Notes under the pieces: generated by a model
Seen by the model: only the letters and a program-made list of their open reading frames with translations
What the model was told of the DNA's origin: nothing
Database searches by the model: none
NCBI RefSeq assembly: GCF_910594005.1
Contig: NW_025316737.1
Coordinates: forward strand, 1-64,000
DNA length: 64,000 nt
DNA from: Cervus elaphus
Taxonomy: Eukaryota; Chordata; Mammalia; Artiodactyla; Cervidae
Direction: 5' to 3'
Made by a program: the position numbers and the translations under genes
Shown: in pieces, positions 52,062 to 61,612 of the stretch
Numbering within the stretch: position 1 is the stretch's first letter
Layout of the letters: every line of letters begins with the position of its first letter

Positions 52062-55030
52062 TTGGTCCACAGAGTTCTTTCGTGTTGCTACAGTGACCTC
52101 AGGATCCCTCTATCCTTGAAACAGTGTTCTTGGGGTTTCTCTGGAGTGCCATCAAGGAAATCAAGGCTCCTTTCATGTGTGATGTGCAAGACGGAATTGC
52201 TCTGCACGCAGTACAGGGGAATCGGGCCTCATCTCGCATCGAGGGGGAAGTCTCATGGTTTTTCTCGAGTTGCGGTGGGAACGTGGGGTATATTCTCGAG
52301 TTACGACGGGGATGGCCCTTCCACCCACGTGTTTGTTCAGCCACGTCAGGACTCCTGCTTGGTTGCGAGCGACAACTCGGTATTCTCCTCGAGGCTTGGC
52401 AGGGCAATTGGAACGCCTCTCCAGCTGAGGCGGGAGACCAAGGGTCCCTTTCCACGTGCCACAAGAATCCTGGGACTCCTATCAAGTTTCACGAGGAGTC
52501 AGGCATCGTCTCCTTTGGAGGCACTGATCTCCACGTACCTCTGTAGTTTTCAAAGGATGGGAGGCCTCCGGTCGCGATGAGGTGGGGAACTAGGTGTTTC
52601 TCTGTGGTCTCCACAGGGGATTCAGACATCCTTTCTTCTTGGGAGATGCAAGACGAGCCTGCATTCAAGTCACTGCAGGGATATCCAGCCTTATTTCACG
52701 TCAGGGCATCGCGGTGTCCATTCCACTTGAGGCCGCAAACTCAGGGTCCCTCTCACATACCGAGAGCTGAGAGAAGCCTCCTCTTGAGGTGCTTGTGGTA
52801 AGGTGGTATTCCTCTGGAGTGGAAGCCAGGGACTAACCTCTCATCTCGAGTTGATTCTTGGTCCACGGAGTTCTTTCGTGTTGCTACAGTGACCTCAGGA
52901 TCCCTCTAGCCTTGAAACAGTGTTCTTGGGGTTTCTCTGGAGTGCCATCAAGGAAATCAAGGCTCCTTTCATGTGTGATGTGCAACACGGAATTGCTCTG
53001 CACGCAGTGCAGGGGAATCGGGCCTCATCTCGCGGCGAGGGGGAAGTCTCATGGTTTTTCTCGAGTTGCGGCGGGAACCTGGGGTATATTCTCGAGTTAC
53101 GACGGGGATGGCCCTTCCACACACGTGTGTGTTCAGCCATGTCAGGACTCCTGCCTAGTTGCGAGGGACAACTCTGGATTCTCCTCGAGGCTTTGCAGGG
53201 CAATTGGGACGCCTCTCCAGCTGAGACGGGAGACCAAGGGTCCCTTTCCACGTGCCACAGGAATCCTGGGTCTCCTATCAAGTTTCACGAGGAGTCAGGC
53301 ATCGTCTCCTTTGGAGGCACTGATCTCCGCATACCTCTGGAGTTTTCAAAGGATTTGAGGCCTCCTGTCGCGATGAGGTGGGGAACTAGGTCTTTCTCTG
53401 TGGTCTCCACAGGGGATTCAGACACCCTTTCGTCTTGGGAGATGCAAGACGATCCTGCATTCCAGTCACTGCAGGGATATCCGGCCTTATTTCGAGTCAG
53501 GGCATCGCGGTGTCCATTCCACTTGAGGCTGCAAACTCAGGGTCCCTCTCACATACCTAGAGTTGAGAGAAGCCTCCTCTTGAGGTGCTTGTGGTAAGGT
53601 GGTATTCCTCTGGAGTCGAAGCCAGGGACTAACCTCTCATCTCGAGTTGATTTTTGGTCCACGGAGCTCTTTCGTGTTGCTACAGTGACCTCAGGATCCC
53701 TCTAGCCTTGAAACAGTGTTCTTGGGGTTTCTCTGGAGTGCCATCAAGGAAATCAAGGCTCCTTTCATGTGTGATGTGCAACACGGAATTGCTCTGCACG
53801 CAGTGCAGGGGAATCGGGCCTCATCTCGCGGCGAGGGGGAAGTCTCATGGTTTTTCTCGAGTTGCGGCGGGAACCTGGGGTATATTCTCGAGTTACGACG
53901 GGGATGGCCCTTCCACACTCGTGTTTGTTCAGCCACGTCAGGACTCTTGCCTAGTTGCGAGACACAACTCGGGATTCTCCTCGAGGCTTGGCAAGGCAAT
54001 TGGGACGCCTCTCCAGCTGAGGCGGGAGACCAAGGGTCCCTTTCCACGTGCCACAAGAATCCTGGGACTCCTATCAAGTTTCACGAGGAGTCAGGCATCG
54101 TCTCCTTTGGAGGCACTGATCTCCGCGTACCTCTGGAGTTTTCAAAGGATGTGAGGCCTCCGGTCACGATGAGGTGGGGAACTAGGTGTTTCTCTGTGGT
54201 CTCCACAGGGGATTCAGACATCCTTTCATCTTGGGAGATGCAAGACGAGCCTGCATTCAAGTCACTGCAGGGATATCCAGCCTTATTTCGCGTCAGGGCA
54301 TCGCGGTGTCCATTCCACTTGAGGCCGCAAACTCAGGGTCCCTCTCACATACCTAGAGCTGAGAGAAGCCTCCTCTTGAGGTGCTTGTGGTAAGGTGGTA
54401 TTCCTCTGGAGTCGAAGCCAGTGACTAACCTCTCATCTCGAGTTGATTTTTGGCCCACGGAGCTCTTTCGTGTTGCTACAGTGACCTCAGGATCCCTCTA
54501 GCATTGAAACAGTGTTCTTGGGGTTTCTCTGGAGTGCCATCAAGGAAATCAAGGCTCCTTTCATGTGTGATGTACAACACGGAATTGCTCTGCACGCAGT
54601 GCAGGGGAATCGGGCCTCATCTCGCGGCGAGGGGGAAGTCTCATGGTTTTTCTCGAGTTGCGGCAGGAACCTGGGATATATTCTCGAGTTACGACGGGGA
54701 TGGCCCTTCCACCCACGTGTTTCTTCAGCGACGTCAGGACTCCTGCCTAGTTGCGAGGGACCACTCTGGATTCTTCTCGAGGCTTGGCAGGGCAATTGGG
54801 ACGCCTCTCCAGCTGAGGCGGGAGACCAAGTGTCCCTTTCCAAGTGCCACAGGAATCCTGGGACTCCTATCAAGTTTCACGAGGAGTCAGGCATCGTCTC
54901 CTTTGGAGGCACTGATCTCCACGTACCTCTGGAGTTTTCAAAGGATGTGAGGCTATCGGTCGCGATGAGGTGGGGAACTAAGTCTTTCTCTGTGCTGTCC
55001 ACAGGGGATTCAGACAACCTTTCATCCTGG
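52062..55030 (+). repeat. R'-C-D-A block, copy 1 (u66-u69)
   Basis: u66 (52062), u67 (52858), u68 (53654) and most of u69 (54450) recur 4775 bp downstream as u72-u75. Shared rare markers are GGTTGCGAGCGACAAC (u66, u72), AAGACGATCCTGC and AGAGTTGAGAGAAG (u67, u73), CCACACTCGTGTTTG and CGGTCACGATGAGG (u68, u74), and CTAGCATTGAAAC, GATGTACAACACGG and GGACCACTCTGG (u69, u75). The match ends near 55030, where u69 has GCAAAAGTGGCCTGC and u75 has GCAAAACGAGCCTGC. Confidence 0.87.
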
Positions 55031-56836
55031 GAGATGCAAAAGTGGCCTGCATTCCAGTCACTGCAGGGATATCCGGCCTTATTTCGAGTCAGGGCATCGC
55101 GGTATCCATTCCACTTGAGGCCGCAAACTCAGGGTCCCTCTCACATACCTAGAGCTGAGAGAAGCCTCCTCTTGAGGTGCTTGTGGTAAGGTGGTATTCC
55201 TCTGGAGTCGAAGCCTGGGACTAACCTCTCATCTCGAGTTGATTTTTGGTCCACGGAGCTCTTTCGTGTTGCTACAGTGACCTCAGGATGCCTCTATCCT
55301 TGAAACAGTGTTCTTGGGGTTTCTCTGGAGTGCCATCAAGGAAATCAAGGCTCCTTTCATGTGTGATGTGTAACACAGAATTGCTCTGCACGCAGTGCAG
55401 GGGAATCGGGCCTCATCTCGCGGCGAGGGGGAAGTCTCATGGTTTTTCTCGAGTTGCGGCGGGAACCTGGGTTATATTCTCGAGTTACGACGGGGATGGC
55501 CCTTCCACACACGTGTTGGTTCAGCCACGTCAGGACTCTTGCCTAGTTGCGAGACACAACTCGGGATTCTCCTCGAGGCTTGGCAAGGCAATTGGGACGC
55601 CTCTCCAGCTGAGGCGGGAGACCAAGAGTCCCTTTCCACGTGCCACAGGAATCCTGGGACTCCTATCAAGTTTCACGAGGAGTCAGGCATCGTCTCCTTT
55701 GGAGGCACTGATCTCCGCGTACCTCTGGAGTTTTCAAAGGATGTGAGGCCTCCGGTCGCGATGAGGTGGGGAACTAGGTCTTTCTCTGTGGTCTCCACAG
55801 GGGATTCAGACATCCTTTCATCTTGGGAGATGCAAGACGAGCCTGCATTCAAGTCACTGCAGGGATATCCAGCCTTATTTCGCGTCAGGGCATCGCGGTG
55901 TCCATTCCACTTGAGGCCGCAAACTCAGGGTCCCTCTCACATACCTAGAGCTGAGAGAAGCCTCCTCTTGAGGTGCTTGTGGTAAGGTGGTATTCCTCTG
56001 GAGTCGAAGCCAGGGACTAACCTCTCATCTCGAGTTGATTTTTGGCCCACGGAGCTCTTTCGTGTTGCTACAGTGACCTCAGGATCCCTCTAGCCTTGAA
56101 ACAGTGTTCTTGGGGTTTCTCTGGAGTGCCATCAAGGAAATCAAGGCTCCTTTCATGTGTGATGTGCAACACGGAATTGCTCTGCACGCAGTGCAGGGGA
56201 ATCGGGCCTCATCTCGCGGCGAGGGGGAAGTCTCATGGTTTTTCTCGAGTTGCGGCGGGAACCTGGGGTATATTCTCGAGTTACGACGGGGATGGCCTTC
56301 CACCCACGTGTTTCTTCAGCGACGTCAGGACTCCTGCCTAGTTGCGAGGGACAACTCTGGATTCTCCTCGAGGCTTGGCAGGGCAATTGGGACGCCTCTC
56401 CAGCTGAGGCGGGAGACCAAGGGTCCCTTTCCAAGTGCCACAGGAATCCTGGGACTCCTATCAACTTTCACGAGGAGTCAGGCATCGTCTCCTTTGGAGG
56501 CACTGATCTCCGCGTACCTCTGGAGTTTTCAAAGGATGTGAGTCTATCGGTCGCGATGAGGTGGGGAACTAAGTCTTTCTCTGTGCTTTCCACAGGGGAT
56601 TCAGACATCCTTTCGTCCTGGGAGATGCAAGACGAGCCTGCATTCCAGTCACTGCAGGGATATCCGGCCTTATTTCGCGTCAGGGCATCGCGGTGTCCAT
56701 TCCACTTGAGGCTGCAAACTCAGGGTCCCTCTCACATACCTAGAGCTGAGAGAAGCCTCCTCTTGAGGTGCTTGTGGTAAGGTGGTATTCCTCTGGAGAC
56801 GAATCCAGGGACTAACCTCTCTTTTCGAGTTGATTT
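55031..56836 (+). repeat. Extra D-A monomers between the two R'-C-D-A copies (end of u69, u70-u71)
   Basis: u70 (55246) is class D (GCGAGACACAAC) but starts with the R-like CTCTATCCTTG and has GATGTGTAACACAG near 55366. u71 (56042) is class A, and its second half has GTGAGTCTATCGG near 56538. u71 is 795 bp because one C is lost in GGGGATGGCCTTCC near 56291, the only length change anywhere in u33-u80. These two monomers expand the local period from four to six monomers. Confidence 0.8.
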
Positions 56837-59815
56837 TTGGTCCACAGAGTTCTTTCGTGTTGCTACAGTGACCTCAGGATCCCTCTATCCTTGAAACAGT
56901 GTTCTTGGGGTTTCTCTGGAGTGCCATCAAGGAAATCAAGGCTCTTTTCATGTGTGATGTGCAAGACGGAATTGCTCTGCACGCAGTACAGGAGAATCGG
57001 GCCTCATCTCGCATCGAGGGGGAAGTCTCATGGTTTTTCTCGAGTTGCGGTGGGAACGTGGGGTATATTCTCGAGTTACGACGGGGATGGCCCTTCCACC
57101 CACGTTTTTGTTCAGCCACGTCAGGACTCCTGCTTGGTTGCGAGCGACAACTCGGTATTCTCCTCGAGGCTTGGCAGGGCAATTGGAACGCCTCTCCAGC
57201 TGAGGCGGGAGACCAAGGGTCCCTTTCCACGTGCCACAAGAATCCTGGGACTCCTATCAAGTTTCACGAGGAGTCAGGCATCGTCTCCTTTGGAGGCACT
57301 GATCTCCACGTACCTCTGTAGTTTTCAAAGGATGGGAGGCCTCCGGTCGCGATGAGGTGGGGAACTAGGTGTTTCTCTGTGGTCTCCACAGGGGATTCAG
57401 ACATCCTTTCTTCTTGGGAGATGCAAGACGAGCCTGCATTCAAGTCACTGCAGGGATATCCGGGTTTATTTCGAGTCAGGGCATCGCGGTGTCCATTCCA
57501 CTTGAGGCCGCAAACTCAGGATCCCTCTCACATACCTAGAGCTGAGAGAAGCCTCTTCTTGAGGTGCTTGTGGTAAGGTGGTATTCCTCAGGAGTCGAAG
57601 CCAGGGACTAACCTCTCATCTCGTGTTGATTCTTCGTCCACGGAGCTCTTTCCTGTTGCTACAGTGACCTCAGGATCCCTCTAGCCTTGAAACAGTGTTC
57701 TTGGGGTTTCTCTGGAGTGCCATCAAGGAAATCAAGGCTCCTTTCATGTGTGATGTGCAACACGGAATTGCTCTGCACGCAGTGCAGGGGAATTGGGCCT
57801 CATCTCGCGGCGAGGGGGAAGTCTCATGGTTTTTCTCGAGTTGCGGCGGGAACCTGGGGTATATTCTCGAGTTACGACGGGGATGGCCCTTCCACACACG
57901 TGTGTGTTCAGCCATGTCAGGACTCCTGCCTAGTTGCGAGGGACAACTCGGGATTCTCCTCGAGGCTTTGCAGGGCAATTAGGACGCCTCTCCAGCTGAG
58001 ACGGGAGACCAAGGGTCCCTTTCCACGTGCCACAGGAATCCTGGGTCTCCTATCAAGTTTCACGAGGAGTCAGGCATCGTCTCCTTTGGAGGCACTGATC
58101 TCCGCATACCTTTGGAGTTTTCAAAGGATTTGAGGCCTCCTGTCGCGAAGAGGTGGGGAACTAGGTCTTTCTCTGTGGTCTCCACAGGGGATTCAGACAC
58201 CCTTTCGTCTTGGGAGATGCAAGACGATCCTGCATTCCAGTCACTGCAGGCATATCCGGCCTTATTTCGAGTCAGGGCATCGCGGTGTCCATTCCACTTG
58301 AGGCTGCAAACTCAGGGTCCCTCTCACATACCTAGAGTTGAGAGAAGCCTCCTCTTGAGGTGCTTGTGGTAAGGTGGTATTCCTCTGGAGTCGAAGCCAG
58401 GGACTAACCTCTCATCTCGAGTTGATTTTTGGTCCACGGAGCTCTTTCGTGTTGCTACAGTGACCTCAGGATCCCTCTAGCCTTGAAACAGTGTTCTTGG
58501 GGTTTCTCTGGAGTGCCATCAAGGAAATCAAGGCTCCTTTCATGTGTGATGTGCAACACGGAATTGCTCTGCACGCAGTGCAGGGGAATCGGGCCTCATC
58601 TCGCGGCGAGGGGGAAGTCTCATGGTTTTTCTCGAGTTGCGGCGGGAACCTGGGGTATATTCTCGAGTTACGACGGGGATGGCCCTTCCACACTCGTGTT
58701 TGTTCAGCCACGTCAGGACTCTTGCCTAGTTGCGAGACACAACTCGGGATTCTCCTCGAGGCTTGGCAAGGCAATTGGGACGCCTCTCCAGCTGAGGCGG
58801 GAGACCAAGGGTCCCTTTCCACGTGCCACAAGAATCCTGGGACTCCTATCAAGTTTCACGAGGAGTCAGGCATCGTCTCCTTTGGAGGCACTGATCTCCG
58901 CGTACCTCTGGAGTTTTCAAAGGATGTGAGGCCTCCGGTCACGATGAGGTGGGGAACTAGGTGTTTCTCTGTGGTCTCCACAGGGGATTCAGACATGCTT
59001 TCATCTTGGGAGATGCAAGACGAGCCTGCATTCAAGTCACTGCAGGGATATCCAGCCTTATTTCGCGTCAGGGCATCGCGGTGTCCATTCCACTTGAGGC
59101 CGCAAACTCAGGGTCCCTCTCACATACCTAGAGCTGAGAGAAGCCTCCTCTTGAGGTGCTTGTGGTAAGGTGGTATTCCTCTGGAGTCGAAGCCAGGGAC
59201 TAACCTCTCATCTCGAGTTGATTTTTGGCCCACGGAGCTCTTTCGTGTTGCTACAGTGACCTCAGGATCCCTCTAGCATTGAAACAGTGTTCTTGGGGTT
59301 TCTCTCGAGTGCCATCAAGGAAATCAAGGCTCCTTTCATGTGTGATGTACAACACGGAATTGCTCTGCACGCAGTGCAGGGGAATCGGGCCTCATCTCGC
59401 GGCGAGGGGGAAGTCTCATGGTTTTTCTCGAGTTGCGGCAGGAACCTGGGATATATTCTCGAGTTACGACGGGGATGGCCCTTCCACCCACGTGTTTCTT
59501 CAGCGACGTCAGGACTCCTGCCTTGTTGCGAGGGACCACTCTGGATTCTCCTCGAGGCTTGGCAGGGCAATTGGGACGCCTCTCCAGCTGAGGCGGGAGA
59601 CCAAGTGTCCCTTTCCAAGTGCCACAGGAATCCTGGGACTCCTATCAAGTTTCACGAGGAGTCAGGCATCGTCTCCTTTGGAGGCACTGATCTCCGCGTA
59701 CCTCTGGAGTTTTCAAAGGATGTGAGGCTATCGGTCGCGATGAGGTGGGGAACTAAGTCTTTCTCTGTGCTGTCCACAGGGGATTCAGACAACCTTTCAT
59801 CCTGGGAGATGCAAA
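56837..59815 (+). repeat. R'-C-D-A block, copy 2 (u72-u75)
   Basis: This is the second copy of the 52062-55030 block. u72 (56837), u73 (57633), u74 (58429) and u75 (59225) keep all the rare markers listed for copy 1. Differences noticed include GGCTCTTTTCATG (near 56941) and CACGTTTTTGTTC (near 57111) in u72, GCAATTAGGACGCC (near 57976) and GTCGCGAAGAGG (near 58143) in u73, and GACATGCTTTC (near 58993) in u74. u75 also begins the final triplet. Confidence 0.85.
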
Positions 59816-61612
59816 ACGAGCCTGCATTCAAGTCACTGCAGGGATATCCGGCCTTATTTCGAGTCAGGGCATCGCGGTATCCATTCCACTTGAGGCCGCA
59901 AACTCAGGGTCCCTCTCACATACCTAGAGCTGAGAGAAGCCTCCTCTTGAGGTGCTTGTGGTAAGGTGGTATTCCTCTGGAGACGAAGCCAGGGACTAAC
60001 CTCTCTTTTCGAGTTGATTTTTGGTCCACAGAGTACTTTCGTGTTGCTACAGTGACCTCAGGATCCCTCTATCCTTGAAACAGTGTTCTTGGGTTTTCTC
60101 TGGAGTGCCATCAAGGAAATCAAGGCTCCTTTCATGTGTGATGCGCAAGACGGAATTGCTCTGCACGCAGTACAGGGGAATCGGGCCTCATCTCGCATCG
60201 AGGGGGAAGTCTCATGGTTTTTCTCGAGTTGCGGCGGGAACCTGGGGTATATTCTCGAGTTACAACGGGGATGGCCCTTCCACCCACGTGTTTGTTCAGC
60301 CACGTCAGGACTCCTGCCTAGTTGCGAGGGACAACTCGGGATTCTCCTCGAGGCTTGGCAGGGCAATTGGAATGTCTCTCCAGCTGAGGCGGGAGACCAA
60401 GGGTCCCATTCCACGTGCCACAAGAATCCTGGGACTCCTATCAAGTTTCACGAGGAGTCAGGCATCGTCTCCTTTGGAGGCACTGATCTCCGCGTACCTC
60501 TGGAGTTTTCAAAGGATGTGAGGCCTCCGGTCGCGATGAGGTGGGGAACTAGGTCTTTCTCTGTGGTCTCCACAGGGGATTCAGACATCCTTTCTTCTTG
60601 GGAGATGCAAGACGAGCCTGCATTGAAGTCACTGCAGGGATATCCGGCCTTATTTCGAGTCAGGGCATCGCGGTGTCCATTCCCCTTGAGGCCGCAAACT
60701 CAGGGTCCCTCTCACATACCTAAAGCTGAGAGAAGCCTCCTCTTGAGGTGCTTGTGGTAAGGTGGTATTCCTCTGGAGTCGAAGCCAGGGACTAACCTCT
60801 CATCTCGAGTTGATTTTTGGCCCTCGGAGCTCTTTCGTGTTGCTACAGTGACCTCAGGATCCCTCTAGCCTTGAAACAGTGTTCTTGGGGTTTCTCTGGA
60901 GTGCCATCAAGGAAATCAAGGCTCCTTTCATGTGTGATGTGCAACACGGAATTGCTCTGCACGCAGTGCAGGGGAATCGGGCCTCATCTCGCGGCGAGGG
61001 GGAAGTCTCATGGTTTTTCTCGAGTTGCGGCGGGAACCTGGGGTATATTCTCGAGTTACGACGGGGATGGCCCTTCCACACACGTGTTTCTTCAGCGACG
61101 TCAGGACTCCTGCCTAGTTGCGAGGGACAACTCTGGATTCTCCTCGAGGCTTGGCAGGGCAATTGGGATGCCTCTCCAGCTGAGGCGGGAGACCAAGGGT
61201 CCCTTTCCACGTGCCACAGGAATCCTGGGACTCCTATCAACTTTCACGAGGAGTCAGGCATCGTCTCCTTTGGAGGCACTGATCTCCGCGTACCTCTGGA
61301 GTTTTCAAAGGATGTGAGGCTGTCGGTCGCGATGAGGTGGGGAACTAAGTCTTTCTCTGTGCTTTCCACAGGGGATTCAGACATCCTTTCGTCCTGGGAG
61401 ATGCAAGACGAGCCTGCATTGAAGTCACTGCAGGGATATCCAGCCTTATTTCGAGTCAGGGCATCGCGGTGTCCATTCCACTTGAGGCCGCAAACTCAGG
61501 GTCCCTCTCACATACCTAGAGCTGAGAGAAGCCTCCTCTTGAGGTGCTTGTGGTAAGGTGGTATTCCTCTGGAGTCGAAGCCAGGGACTAACCTCTCATC
61601 TCGAGTTGATTT
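59225..61612 (+). repeat. A-R-A triplet, copy 1 (u75-u77)
   Basis: u75 (59225), u76 (60021) and u77 (60817) form a 2388-bp unit repeated immediately downstream. Markers are CTAGCATTGAAAC (u75), CAGAGTACTTTC with GATGCGCAAGACGG and GAATGTCTCTCC (u76), and TTTTGGCCCTCGGAGC with ATCAACTTTCACG (u77). Against copy 2 I noticed only four substitutions: CTCTCGAGTGCC versus CTCTGGAGTGCC, ATATCCGGCC versus ATATCCAGCC, TCGCGGCGAGG versus TCGCGACGAGG, and TTCCACGTGCC versus TTCCAAGTGCC. Confidence 0.92.
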
